From an uncultured Bacteroidia bacterium (GTDB lineage Bacteria; Bacteroidota; Bacteroidia; J057; CALAJH01): 41,923 bases of DNA. Made by a program: the position numbers and the translations under genes. The DNA lies in the NCBI GenBank assembly GCA_937922655.1, contig CALAJH010000065.1:1-41923 (forward strand). Reading direction: 5' to 3'. The notes beneath the pieces are model-generated. The model worked only from the letters and a program-made list of their open reading frames with translations, did not search any database and was not told the DNA's origin. Positions 24,334 to 33,389 of the stretch are shown here, piece after piece; the first letter of the stretch is position 1, and each line of letters opens with the position of its first letter.

Positions 24334-27174
24334 TTATTTTTGCAACACGAGCCGCCGGGACATGCGCAATCCGCCGGCTTCGAAAACCAAGAGATAAACC
24401 CCCGACGGTTCGTCGATTGAAAGGTTGAGTTCGTGGAGGCCCGCGGGGACGCGGTCGTTGAGCAGTTGGCGCTTACGGCCGTCGATGCCCGTGAGCGTCA
24501 GACGGACTTCGGCGCTTTGGGGCAAAAAGTACTTGACGACGACGGCGCCGCCGGTGGGGTTGGGATAAGGTTCGTAAAGCACGGCGCCCGTAAGCGGCGC
24601 CTCCCGTCCCGTCAACAGCGTCGTTGCGGCGTCGGGGAACAAGGGGGCCGCCTCCCGGTTTTGCACCGCGTCCTCCGCCACCGAATAAAACGCGTACGTA
24701 TGCCCGAATTCGCCCGTAAACGTTGCGCTCGTTGCCTCCACACGATATTTCCACGGCTTAAACGCCGAATCGTTGTCCGACACGTATATCGTGTAATACG
24801 TCAGGCCCGAACCCGCGTCCGTTCCTTCCCAATTTACGGTAAAGGATTTTTGTTCCCACGTTTCGGCGGGCAAGGGCAAAACGCGGCTTTGGGGCGCGGT
24901 ACGGTCGATGCGGTTGCTCCACGTGTTGGTGACGATGGGTTGGTTGGCGTCGAAATAAATGGCGGCGCGGTTGCGGACGGGCAAGGATTCGTCAAAGTCC
25001 TTGCGGGCTTCGACGGTAAAGCCAACGAAACCTTCGCCTTCGGGTTGATTGCGGTTGGGGGGCAAAAATCCCAGTTCGGGTTCGACGGTCGGCGTTCCCG
25101 AATCGGGGTCCAAACTCGTGAACGTCCATTTGACCACGCCCGTTTGCTCGTCGAACTCGCCCTTGACGTGGGCGGGCGTAAGCATTTGCGGGCGAAAATC
25201 GAGCGTGGCCTCAAAACCAAAGCGCGTTTCCGTCGGCGTAACCGAACGTCCGCCAAAACCCAAAGGCCCGAAACGGAAGGTGCTCACATCGTATTGGGCC
25301 ACGTCCAAGGTATCCAAAATCCTGCAAACCTTGACGGGTACGGTGGGCAGGCCGTTGATGAGCGTGTCCTTGTTTTCAAAGTAAATGGTATAAGGTATGG
25401 GGTGAACGCCGGAGGTGGCGCGTTGGGTTCCGATGCCGACGGGGCCGATTTTTTCGTTCGGGTCGAAGGACGTTACCGTACGCACGTTGCGCGTCGAGGA
25501 GCGTTGGGCCCGGGACATGGCCCAACAGTTGCTCGCGATATCGTAGGCGTTCCACATAAAGTTTATGCTTTTCCACGCGATGCGAAAGAGTTTGTAAGGC
25601 GGCAGTCCCGCGGCCACGCAGTTGTTCACCGCTTGAAAAACCGATTTTCCCATATCGCCGTAGACGTCGTTTTCCGTGGCGTTGCCTTGGTGCCAATGAT
25701 AGGCGGCGAAAAGGCCGTCGAAAGTGATGCGCACCGAACTTAGAATGCAATCGTAATAATCGCCGGCGACGACGCCCATCATATCGGCGAACATCCCCCA
25801 AATGGCGGAGACGCACTCGGTGGCCTCGCGTTTGACGGGCGACTGCATGAGCGGTTCGGAAACGCCGACGGCCACGGGAAATTGCACACCCAAGGGCGCC
25901 TCCAACCAAAATTCCATGGTTACCGAGCCGCCGACGGGAACTTTGGGAATCAGCAACATACAACCTTTGGCCTGCGTCGCTTGTCCGTTGAGCGAATCCA
26001 AGTCCGCCCACGTGGGAAACGAATCGGTGGGCATCCCCGGAACGTCGGGATAAAAGTTTATGTTGGGAAAAGTTACTTTGACGTTGCGGGCCGTGAGTAT
26101 TTGGAGCGGCGTCAAAAGCGCGTCGTTGTTGCCCCGGTTGGTTACCACGACTTGATACCGCCAGGCCATGCCGTGAATAATGACTTCGCGCCCGATAAGT
26201 TCGACGGTCAAGTCGGGATGCGTGCCGGCTTCGACGGTAAAGGCTTGAGCGAGGGTATAAGTTTGTCCGCCGAAAATCATTTCCACGTCCCAAAGGCCGA
26301 CGGGCGCGTCGTGCAAATCAAAGACCGCGTCCACCGAATGGGCTCCGGCTTGCGTCGCGCTTTGGGCCGTAACGACGTTGTTGCCCATTTTGAGGCGGTA
26401 GACGGCGTCGTAGGGCAGGCACGTGCCCGTCAAACGGAGGGTGGCGTAGCCCGTGTTGCCCGCCCGTTGGGGGTAAACTTCCTGCAAGGTCAAGGCCGCG
26501 CATTTTTCAAATTCATGGCTCAATATCGGACAAACGTTGCCGCGAACGTCCTCCAACCAAAAATGCGCCGCGTGAAGCCCTTCGGTCAAAGCCGAAATAT
26601 CCGCCGTCACATCCACCTGATAACGCGAGCTGTCCAAGGTTACGGCATAAGGCACGCCGTCGATATTGATTTTGTAACGGATTTTGGCCACAAAGTTGTT
26701 TTCGGGCGCGGCATAAAAACGAAAACTTTGCACGGGACTCACCCCTCCCGTTGCCGAACGCAAGCGCAGGTGCAAGACGTGGTAATCGGGGCTAAGTCCT
26801 TCGGTCGGTACGGAGACTTCGATTTCGCCGTTTGCGGGCGTAACGGTCGCCGTTTGCTTTTGGGCGTAAGCGTTGTCAAACCAATATTCGTATCCCGTAA
26901 CGTCCCCCGCATACACGAAAGGATAGGATTGTACGGGGCTGTAACGCCCTTCGCTGTCCCGGAACCTCAAATGAAGCTTGTGGGCGCCGTGGCTCAATCC
27001 CGCAAGCGATAGGGTCGGCTCGAAGTCGAAGGTGGTTTGGCTCGCCCCGGTGGCGGCGCTTTGGCGTTCGGCGTAACGGTCGTCGAACCAGTATTCGTAG
27101 TTTGTAACGACGGACTGCGCTCCGGCAAGGGCGGCGCAACCCATCCACAAAACAATGGCTAAGAACTTTTTCAC
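24334..27174 (-). CDS. Secreted T9SS type A sorting-domain protein with YEYWFD repeats
   Basis: A 946-residue surface or secreted protein. GTG start; signal peptide ending LAGAQ (about residue 20). Three related N-terminal modules follow: two begin YEYWFDD/YEYWFDN (about 26 and 95) and the third is a diverged KIRYKINIDG copy (about 165). A central region leads to FDPNEKIGPVG (about 590) and a conserved module ending NRAAIYFDANQPIVTN (about 765). The C-terminus is a type A sorting domain (YPNPTGGAVVVKYFLP and late SGVYLLVFE, MSRRLVLQK), which directs export through the type IX system. Its NRAAIYFD module recurs in the divergent type B protein. The role is unknown; adhesion is plausible. Confidence 0.88.
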   Translation of the reverse strand: MKKFLAIVLWMGCAALAGAQSVVTNYEYWFDDRYAERQSAATGASQTTFDFEPTLSLAGLSHGAHKLHLRFRDSEGRYSPVQSYPFVYAGDVTGYEYWFDNAYAQKQTATVTPANGEIEVSVPTEGLSPDYHVLHLRLRSATGGVSPVQSFRFYAAPENNFVAKIRYKINIDGVPYAVTLDSSRYQVDVTADISALTEGLHAAHFWLEDVRGNVCPILSHEFEKCAALTLQEVYPQRAGNTGYATLRLTGTCLPYDAVYRLKMGNNVVTAQSATQAGAHSVDAVFDLHDAPVGLWDVEMIFGGQTYTLAQAFTVEAGTHPDLTVELIGREVIIHGMAWRYQVVVTNRGNNDALLTPLQILTARNVKVTFPNINFYPDVPGMPTDSFPTWADLDSLNGQATQAKGCMLLIPKVPVGGSVTMEFWLEAPLGVQFPVAVGVSEPLMQSPVKREATECVSAIWGMFADMMGVVAGDYYDCILSSVRITFDGLFAAYHWHQGNATENDVYGDMGKSVFQAVNNCVAAGLPPYKLFRIAWKSINFMWNAYDIASNCWAMSRAQRSSTRNVRTVTSFDPNEKIGPVGIGTQRATSGVHPIPYTIYFENKDTLINGLPTVPVKVCRILDTLDVAQYDVSTFRFGPLGFGGRSVTPTETRFGFEATLDFRPQMLTPAHVKGEFDEQTGVVKWTFTSLDPDSGTPTVEPELGFLPPNRNQPEGEGFVGFTVEARKDFDESLPVRNRAAIYFDANQPIVTNTWSNRIDRTAPQSRVLPLPAETWEQKSFTVNWEGTDAGSGLTYYTIYVSDNDSAFKPWKYRVEATSATFTGEFGHTYAFYSVAEDAVQNREAAPLFPDAATTLLTGREAPLTGAVLYEPYPNPTGGAVVVKYFLPQSAEVRLTLTGIDGRKRQLLNDRVPAGLHELNLSIDEPSGVYLLVFEAGGLRMSRRLVLQK

Positions 27175-27180
27175 GGTCGT

Positions 27181-28170
27181 TTACTCGTTTTGGGCGCTGA
27201 CGCGCAAACGGACGTTAAGGTGGTTGCCCGACGCCGAAGGGGGCGCTTGAATAAAATCGACGTGGGGGTTGGCGGGCAAAAGACCGTCCTTCCACGGATA
27301 ATCCCCGCCGTAAATGCCCGCGTCGTCGGGGGTTTCGGGCGTGCCAAAGCGTGCCGGCGAATTGGGCTTCAAACGAAAATCGTAGGTTTCGGAAAACGTC
27401 GTCGCCCCTTCGGGAACGTTCTCGAAGAGGTCCGTCACGGGAACGTCGACGAGATTGCCCGATTGCGGACAATTGGTGCCGGAACCGCTCAAGGCGCTGA
27501 CCGTCGAAAAAACGTTGTCTTCGACGACGACGTTAATACATTCGTAAACGCCGTACGGCAGGCCTGCTCGCAAAACGATGTTTTTTCGGAAGACTCCGTT
27601 TTTGATATAAAGAGCTTGACCCGTGGGGGGAAGAAATACGTTGTTTAAGAGGTCGGCCCGGGAATCGGTCCAGACGTTGAGGTCGCGCATGACGTTGTTG
27701 TAGAAATAAGCGACGGTTTGCGTACCGGAGGTGGGCCGCACGCCACAAGAAAGGATGACGTTTTGAATGAAAATGTTTCCGGCCAAATTTTCGTATACTT
27801 CCAAGTGCGGCAAATAGCAACGCTTAACGGTAATATGGCCGGCACGAAGGGAGAGTGAGCCGGAAAAGCGCAAGCCTTCAAAAGACGAATACTCCGCCCC
27901 CGGTCGCAACGTCGGTGAATTGGTAATAAACGTTGGTCCGGTGGCGGCGGTCATGCGCCGGTCCCAGCCCACGCCCACGATGTGCACCTGCCTGTCAATA
28001 TCGGGCAAGGCGAAAGCGCCGCCGGGGAGATAGATTTTATCTCCGGGTTGGACGGCGTTGTAAGCGGCAGCGAAGTCGCCGAAAAGCGCGTCGGTAACCG
28101 TGCCTTTGACCCATATCAAGCCTTGGGCGTGGGCGTTCGCGACAAAAGCCAGCAATAATGCGACAATCAT
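27181..28170 (-). CDS. Secreted right-handed beta-helix-like protein
   Basis: A 329-residue protein with a clean signal peptide (MIVALLLAFVANAHAQ). Its opening VKGTVTDALFGDFAAAYNAV followed by PGDKIYLPGG is typical of pectate-lyase-like beta-helix proteins that start with an amphipathic cap helix. The middle has periodic short strands ending in Asn (NVILSCG, YFYNNVM, DLLNNVF, FRKNIVL, VVEDNVF). No catalytic Asp/Arg set can be named, so it may be a binding protein. No T9SS tail is present. It starts the operon, with the T9SS type A gene 6 nt downstream. Confidence 0.75.
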   Translation of the reverse strand: MIVALLLAFVANAHAQGLIWVKGTVTDALFGDFAAAYNAVQPGDKIYLPGGAFALPDIDRQVHIVGVGWDRRMTAATGPTFITNSPTLRPGAEYSSFEGLRFSGSLSLRAGHITVKRCYLPHLEVYENLAGNIFIQNVILSCGVRPTSGTQTVAYFYNNVMRDLNVWTDSRADLLNNVFLPPTGQALYIKNGVFRKNIVLRAGLPYGVYECINVVVEDNVFSTVSALSGSGTNCPQSGNLVDVPVTDLFENVPEGATTFSETYDFRLKPNSPARFGTPETPDDAGIYGGDYPWKDGLLPANPHVDFIQAPPSASGNHLNVRLRVSAQNE

Positions 28171-28192
28171 AATGTATGATGGAATAATTCCG

Positions 28193-28224
28193 CAAAATTA
28201 CATCACCGGCCCCCGTCGGTCAAT
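28193..28224 (-). promoter_or_regulatory. Promoter of the beta-helix/T9SS type A operon
   Basis: Minus strand: ATTG (28224-28221), 20 nt, TAATTTTG (28200-28193). The -7 box is perfect; -33 has one mismatch. Expected start is near 28186, 16 nt before the ATG at 28170. Confidence 0.65.
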
Positions 28225-28244
28225 GACCCTCGCCATCAAAAAGT

Positions 28245-28258
28245 ATGATTTAAATCAT
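28245..28258. promoter_or_regulatory. Perfect 14-bp palindrome, Crp/Fnr-type operator candidate
   Basis: ATGATTTAAATCAT is perfectly palindromic and contains TGAT-N4-ATCA, the spacing of the Crp/Fnr-family FNR site (TTGAT-N4-ATCAA). Its centre lies about 65 bp upstream of the predicted start of the minus-strand operon, a usual activator position. The rest of 28171-28623 holds two promoters and a short repeat, and no gene I can support. Confidence 0.4.
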
Positions 28259-28507
28259 GTTTTTTCAAGCGGGCCGGAGGTCAAACGACCCTCGTTTTCT
28301 TGTCCGCAAAAGTTTATCCTTAATTTTAAGCGATATTATAACGTCAAGTTCGTATGCGGCATACCGAACGGGGAGAACTTGTTTTATTGATTTAGGGACA
28401 AAATAGCCAATGCTTGGCAAAGGACGTTTTTGGGGGACGCGTGGTGGTTTGCCCGCAAGCATATGCGGAAGAAGTCGAGCTTTTTTAACCAAGCGATGGA
28501 TTGAAAA

Positions 28508-28559
28508 CCGTTCGCACGCCAATGGAACCGCTCGCACGCCAAGTTTGACCGTTCGCCAA
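28508..28559. repeat. Short tandem repeat (about 20-bp period, 2.7 copies)
   Basis: CCGTTCGCACGCCAA (28508-28522), CCGCTCGCACGCCAA (28528-28542) and a shortened CCGTTCGCCAA (28549-28559). It lies about 30 bp upstream of the -7 element of the SprB-repeat gene. Function unknown. Confidence 0.6.
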
Positions 28560-28589
28560 GCTCTCGAAAAATTCGGCAAAACCCCCGCG

Positions 28590-28597
28590 TAATTTTG
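28590..28597 (+). promoter_or_regulatory. Putative promoter of the SprB-repeat gene (-7 element)
   Basis: TAATTTTG, expected start near 28603, about 20 nt before the ATG at 28624. No TTTG is seen at -33. Confidence 0.5.
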
Positions 28598-28623
28598 CAT
28601 ATAACAAAAATCTATCGAACGAT

Positions 28624-31600
28624 ATGAGAACGAAAACGGCAATTTTAATATTGTCACTAATGACAATGAGTGGGGGCGGCGCTTTGTGGGCGCAACTGAC
28701 GGCGACGGCTACGAACGTCAACGCCGTCCCTTGCGCATGGACAAACAGCGGCGCGGTAACGATAACGGCTTCGGGCGGCACGCCGCCGTACCGATATTCG
28801 CGCGACGGCGGACTGACTTACGTTGCCAATCCCACGTTTACAAATTTATACGGCGGCGCCCATGTTTTTATCGTCCGCGACAATGCGGGCGAACGCGTCC
28901 ACGTACCGGTGTTTATTCCGTCGCCGCCGCCTTTGGTTGCGACCGTGAACATCGAGCCGATTTCGGCTTGCGGCGCCAACGACGGCGGAATTTTCGTCGA
29001 AGTGGAAGGCGGCACCCCCCCCTATCAAATATCGTTGAACTACGGGCCGTTCGGCGTGCAAAACCAATTCGCGAATTTGTCGCCGGGACAGTACTATATT
29101 CGGGTGCGCGATGCCGCCGGCTGTTCCGCTTTTCGCTCCGTCAATTTGTTTAACCCCACGCTATTGAACGCGACGGTAAACGTCGTTCCTCCCACCGGAT
29201 GCACCACGGCCAACGGCGTAATAGAAATCACCCCCCCGACGACCGGAACGCCGCCTTATGAATATTCGTTGAACTGGGGCGCGTGGCAGGCCGGCAACAC
29301 GTTTGCCGGTCTGCCTACGGGCTACTACAGAGTCCGGGTGCGCGACGCCGAAGCCTGCACGTTTGAAAAAAACGTAACTTTGAATTATTCTTCCCAACTT
29401 TGGGCATGGGCAACGCCGACGGTCATGCCCGCATGCCCGGGCATGGGCGGCGGAAGCGCCGAAATCCACGTCTCGGGCGGAACGCCGCCTTACAACCTTT
29501 TTTTCAACGGCACGAACTACGGCCCCGTTTCCAACGCCACGGTCTCCAACCTTACGGCGGGACAAACGTATACGGGCTTTGTAAGCGACGCCGGCGGTTG
29601 CTCGCGCAGCTTTAGCTTTTACATGCCCGCCGCCCCCAACACCTTAACCCTCGAAACCGAAACCGTCCAGCCCGACTGTTTTCAAAACAACGGCGAAATT
29701 CGCATAACCGTTAACGGCGGCACGCCCCCGTACACTTTCGCCTTCAACAACGGCCAAACCCTTTACACCAACCCCGCCGTCCTCTCCGGACTGACGTCGG
29801 GCAATTATTCCGTGGTCGTTAGCGACGCCGGCGGATGCAGTAAAAACGCAAGTTTTCAATTGACCAATTCCATCGTCGTCGAAACGAACGTCGTTCGCCG
29901 CCCGATATGTTGGGGTTCGACGACGGGAATACTGGAAATCCACGCTTCGGGTTCGACGGGACCGTACGAGTATTCCATCAACGGCGGCCAGTCGTGGCAA
30001 ACCAACAACGTTTTCACGGGACTTACGGCCGAAATCTACCAAATTCGGGTACGGGACGCATCCGCCGGCCCCGACAACGGCTGTACTCAGGGCCAATGGT
30101 TTTATTTGGAGCCCGAGACGTTTACCTTCACGCCGCACGTTACACAAGCGGTATGCGGCGGCGAACCCTCGCGCGTTTGGATAGAGGTGGCGCCGCAAGG
30201 CTACGATTTAGATTTCAGCCTTACGGGCAACGCCTTTCAAGCCGACAGCGTTTTTAACGATTTGCCCGCGGGCGTTTATCAAATTTTCGCCCGCGACCCC
30301 GTTTCCCAATGCGTCGTTTATCAAGACAGCGCCTATTCCGAGGCCAATGCTTTGGAGGTTTTCCCGCCGTTCGACTTGGCCGTCGAAAGTTTGCCTTCGG
30401 GTTGCGCGGCGCCGACGGGCAGGCTCGAAGTGTTTGCCGCCGGCGCGGAGCCTTTCGTTTACGCCCTCAACGACGGCGCGTATCAAAACCAATCCGTATT
30501 CGAGCATTTGGCTCCGGGCGACTACGTCGTGCGCGTCCGGGACGCCGAAGGGTGCGTGGCCGCCCGTGCCGTAACCGTCGAAAACAACCAACCCTTTTTC
30601 GTCTCGGGCGGACGCGCCAACGTCTCCGGCCCCGGCGCCTCCAACGGCTACATTTACATTTATGCATGGCCCAACCCCGCCTTGCCCTTGACCATCGTCG
30701 TCAACGGCGTCGAATACGTTTCCAACAACGCTTATTATCAAATCCAAGGTTTGCCCATCGGCGACTACGAAATCGTCGTTACCAACGCCGACGGCTGTTC
30801 GCAAACCCTAAACTTTGTTTTGGGCTTTGACGCGGGCAACCTCCAAAACTTGGTTACGGGCGTGGTCTTCGAGGATTGGAATCAAAACGGTCTTCGCGAC
30901 GAAAACGAGGCCCCCATCCCCCGACACTTGGTTTACGTCACGACCGAAACGGGCAGCGCTTTTTATCGATACACGACGACCGACTCCGAGGGCCGCTACG
31001 CCTTCAACCTCCCCGCCGGCAATTACCGACTCTATGCCAACCATCTTTTCCATTCCGAACAAACCGCCCCCACCGAAGCGTATTATGCTTTGTCGTTTGC
31101 GGAAAACTCTTCGATGAACGAAAACCTCGACTTCGGTTTGGGTTTTGAGCCCGTGGTGGACGCGGCCGTTACCCTTACCGCCGTCAACAACCCTGTTGCG
31201 GGCGGCGTGGTGCGTTATTATCTCACGGCCAAGAACATGGGAACGACAACGCTCGACGGCAGATTTACCTTTGAGCGCGCGGCGGGTTTGACGGGCATGA
31301 GTTCGGTCGTGGCGCCGTCCGCAAGCAACCCGCCGTTTTATACATGGGACTACGCCGATTTGGCGCCGTTCGCCTTTGCCAACCTTGCCGTCGATTGCAA
31401 CGTGCCGACGAACGCGGCGCCGGGAAGTTGGTACGTCGGCCGCGCAAATATCGAACCGACCGTCGGCGACGCCTTTTTGCCCAACAACGCCTACACCTGT
31501 TCAACCCAAGTACGCCCCGCCCCCTACGACCCGAACGTCAAGTTGGCGATGAACGACGAAGGCGCCGTCGTCGATACGATTCTTGAAACCGACGCTTTAA

Positions 31601-32904
31601 CCTACTTTATTCGTTTTCGCAACGAGGGCGAGGGCCCGGCTGAAAACGTCGTCGTCGTCGATACGCTGCCCGAACACCTCGACCCTCGCACGTTCGAAAT
31701 GCTTGGCTCGTCCTTTGCCACCCGACACAAAATCACGGGCGAAGGCATGGCCGTAGTTGAATGGCGTATGGAAGGCATCCAACTGCCACCCGCCCAAAGC
31801 GACGACCTCGGAAGCTACGGCTTTGTCAAGTTCAAAATCAAGCCGTTTGAAAACCGTCCGTGCGAAACGCTTGTTTCCAACCGCGCCGCCGTCTATTTCG
31901 ATTACAACGAACCGATTTTTACCGAATACAGCCGGGTTTTGGTCGATCCGAAGGCGAGGGCGCAAATCCATGCGCCCGACACCGTGTGGGTCAACGAGAC
32001 GTTTGTCGCAAGCGCGAGCGACGTGGTCAATTTCCGCGATTCGCACACGCTTGCGTGGAGCAACGGCGCGACGGGTCTTGAATCGTCGTTCGCGTTTTCC
32101 ACGCCCGGCCCCCAAACGCTCGCCTTGACGCTAACCGGCCCCGAAAAAAGCGACTGCGGTACGACGGTTACCCAATCGGTTTACGTCAAAGCATGCCCCA
32201 CGCCGACAAATTACCGCGTCAATCACGAAATCTGTTCGGACAGCACGCTCGTCTTGGACGCAAGCGGAATGACGGGGGCGTGGGCCGACGGTTACGCGGG
32301 CGCCGTTCGTCCCGTGAACCAAGCAAAAAGCTACGTCTTTGAAATATTTTTGGGCGGCCCCTGCAAGGATTCGTACACTTACGTCGTGGACGTAAAAAAT
32401 TGCGACACGCCGTGTCCGCCCACCGATTTGCCCGACGAACGGGTGGAAATTTGTCCGTTTGAATCGACGACGCTCGTCGCTCCGCGTGCCGACGCGGCCT
32501 ACCGGTGGACGAACGGAGAAACAAGCCGACAACTAACCGCCGACAAAGAAGGCGAATACGAGGTGGAACAAACCGATGCGGAGGGTTGCGTCGAACGCGT
32601 AAAGTTTGTGGTGCGCTACAAGTCGTGCGAGGGCAACGCGCCTTCGAACGTTTTCACGCCCAACGGCGACGGGCGCAACGACTATTGGACGATAGACGGC
32701 CACGGCATCGAGCGGGTGCAGGCATGGGTTTCGGACCGTACGGGTACGGTGGTTTTTTCCCACGACGGGGCGGCGGGATTCAAATGGAACGGCCTTTACC
32801 AAGGCGCCGAACTGCCTTCGGGCGTCTACTTCCACCGCTACCGCCTGACCATGCGCGACGGCAGAAACGTCGACGGCTCGGGAACGATAACGATACTTCG
32901 CTAA
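28624..32904 (+). CDS. Giant SprB-repeat cell-surface protein with T9SS type B (gliding-motility-type) C-terminus
   Basis: A 1426-residue secreted protein. Signal peptide ending GGALWAQ. About nine SprB-type repeats follow (residues about 25-735), most with GGTPPY followed by YSLN or YSRD and ending YRVRVRDA-like strands (TPPYEYSLNWG, GTPPYNLFF). A prealbumin-like SdrD-B domain starts GVVFEDWNQNGLRDENEAP (about 748). A DUF11-like domain comes next, then a YDPNVKLAMND...NRAAVYFDYNEPIFTE module, then PKD-like regions. The C-terminal type B sorting domain has SNVFTPNGDGRNDYWTI and late ELPSGVYFHRY. Such proteins are moved by the T9SS, and SprB itself is the gliding adhesin of Flavobacterium. An adhesin role is inferred. 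Confidence 0.92.
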   Translation: MRTKTAILILSLMTMSGGGALWAQLTATATNVNAVPCAWTNSGAVTITASGGTPPYRYSRDGGLTYVANPTFTNLYGGAHVFIVRDNAGERVHVPVFIPSPPPLVATVNIEPISACGANDGGIFVEVEGGTPPYQISLNYGPFGVQNQFANLSPGQYYIRVRDAAGCSAFRSVNLFNPTLLNATVNVVPPTGCTTANGVIEITPPTTGTPPYEYSLNWGAWQAGNTFAGLPTGYYRVRVRDAEACTFEKNVTLNYSSQLWAWATPTVMPACPGMGGGSAEIHVSGGTPPYNLFFNGTNYGPVSNATVSNLTAGQTYTGFVSDAGGCSRSFSFYMPAAPNTLTLETETVQPDCFQNNGEIRITVNGGTPPYTFAFNNGQTLYTNPAVLSGLTSGNYSVVVSDAGGCSKNASFQLTNSIVVETNVVRRPICWGSTTGILEIHASGSTGPYEYSINGGQSWQTNNVFTGLTAEIYQIRVRDASAGPDNGCTQGQWFYLEPETFTFTPHVTQAVCGGEPSRVWIEVAPQGYDLDFSLTGNAFQADSVFNDLPAGVYQIFARDPVSQCVVYQDSAYSEANALEVFPPFDLAVESLPSGCAAPTGRLEVFAAGAEPFVYALNDGAYQNQSVFEHLAPGDYVVRVRDAEGCVAARAVTVENNQPFFVSGGRANVSGPGASNGYIYIYAWPNPALPLTIVVNGVEYVSNNAYYQIQGLPIGDYEIVVTNADGCSQTLNFVLGFDAGNLQNLVTGVVFEDWNQNGLRDENEAPIPRHLVYVTTETGSAFYRYTTTDSEGRYAFNLPAGNYRLYANHLFHSEQTAPTEAYYALSFAENSSMNENLDFGLGFEPVVDAAVTLTAVNNPVAGGVVRYYLTAKNMGTTTLDGRFTFERAAGLTGMSSVVAPSASNPPFYTWDYADLAPFAFANLAVDCNVPTNAAPGSWYVGRANIEPTVGDAFLPNNAYTCSTQVRPAPYDPNVKLAMNDEGAVVDTILETDALTYFIRFRNEGEGPAENVVVVDTLPEHLDPRTFEMLGSSFATRHKITGEGMAVVEWRMEGIQLPPAQSDDLGSYGFVKFKIKPFENRPCETLVSNRAAVYFDYNEPIFTEYSRVLVDPKARAQIHAPDTVWVNETFVASASDVVNFRDSHTLAWSNGATGLESSFAFSTPGPQTLALTLTGPEKSDCGTTVTQSVYVKACPTPTNYRVNHEICSDSTLVLDASGMTGAWADGYAGAVRPVNQAKSYVFEIFLGGPCKDSYTYVVDVKNCDTPCPPTDLPDERVEICPFESTTLVAPRADAAYRWTNGETSRQLTADKEGEYEVEQTDAEGCVERVKFVVRYKSCEGNAPSNVFTPNGDGRNDYWTIDGHGIERVQAWVSDRTGTVVFSHDGAAGFKWNGLYQGAELPSGVYFHRYRLTMRDGRNVDGSGTITILR

Positions 32905-32920
32905 TTCCATGAAAACGACC

Positions 32921-32949
32921 GCCGGCGCCGAAAGGCGCCGGCTTTCTTT
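32921..32949 (+). terminator. Strong terminator of the SprB-repeat gene
   Basis: GCCGGCGCC, GAAA tetraloop, GGCGCCGGC, then TTTCTTT. It starts 17 nt after the stop. Confidence 0.9.
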
Positions 32950-32997
32950 GACGCGAAAACAAAATGTGGATAAAAAATCACACTTTTTGGGCCGATT

Positions 32998-33030
32998 TTT
33001 GCTTACGTATTTAGATAATCATTATTTTTG
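32998..33030 (+). promoter_or_regulatory. Promoter of the small secreted-protein cluster
   Basis: TTTG (32998-33001), 21 nt, TATTTTTG (33023-33030). Expected start is near 33036. The -7 box is flanked by AATCAT (33017-33022) and ATGATT (33032-33037), an inverted repeat that may be an operator. Confidence 0.65.
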
Positions 33031-33046
33031 CATGATTAATCCGTCT

Positions 33047-33214
33047 ATGAACCAAGCTCGGAAGTGGAAGTCGGCGTGGGCCTACGGAATGTTGGCCGCG
33101 TTTGTATTTTTAGTGTTGGAATCCTGCTCACCCAAGCAAAGTCCGCAACTTCGTGGAGGATGCCACGGGCAGAAAATCAACAACCATACGTCCATTAGAA
33201 AATTTTTATATTAA
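33047..33214 (+). CDS. Small lipoprotein-like secreted protein, member 1 of trio
   Basis: A 55-residue protein starting at the ATG at 33047 (MNQARKWKSAW). A hydrophobic helix (about 13-25) leads to LVLESCSPK, where Cys could be lipidated, although Glu in the lipobox is unusual. The short mature part ends RGGCHGQKINNHTSIRKFLY. The segment GGCHGQKINNH aligns with the endings of the next two genes (GKCNGMRTNNA and GHCSAMRTNNA). An in-frame ATG at 33032 lies before the predicted transcription start and is not used. Family not recognised. The next gene starts 6 nt after this stop. Confidence 0.65.
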   Translation: MNQARKWKSAWAYGMLAAFVFLVLESCSPKQSPQLRGGCHGQKINNHTSIRKFLY

Positions 33215-33220
33215 GTAAAA

Positions 33221-33352
33221 ATGAAAAACTTGAAATTGATTTACTTGGGTTTCGGGCTGGCATTGGCGGTGGCGCTCGGTGCGTGTTCGTCGTCGCATGG
33301 AATGTTCGGCAACGGTAAATGCAACGGCATGCGCACCAACAACGCACGTTAA
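33221..33352 (+). CDS. Tiny lipoprotein, member 2 of trio
   Basis: A 43-residue protein (MKNLKLIYLGFGLALAVALG then ACSSSHG). A clear lipobox LGAC (Cys 22) shows lipid anchoring. The mature part is only about 22 residues and ends NGKCNGMRTNNAR. The C-terminal C-x2-M-R-T-N-N-A is nearly identical to that of member 3 and related to member 1. ATG at 33221, TAA at 33350-33352. Translationally close to member 1 (6 nt gap). Confidence 0.75.
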   Translation: MKNLKLIYLGFGLALAVALGACSSSHGMFGNGKCNGMRTNNAR

Positions 33353-33389
33353 ACTTAAACATTGTTATACTCTTAATCTTTGGTTTGCA

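Noticed and set aside
28508-28559. CRISPR-like array
   Set aside because: Repeats are only 11-15 bp with 5-6 bp between them and two and a half copies; no cas genes are in the window.
28265-28666. Minus-strand open frame in the divergent intergenic region
   Set aside because: It covers the promoter and start of the SprB-repeat gene, has no recognisable motif, and shows no coding-like composition.
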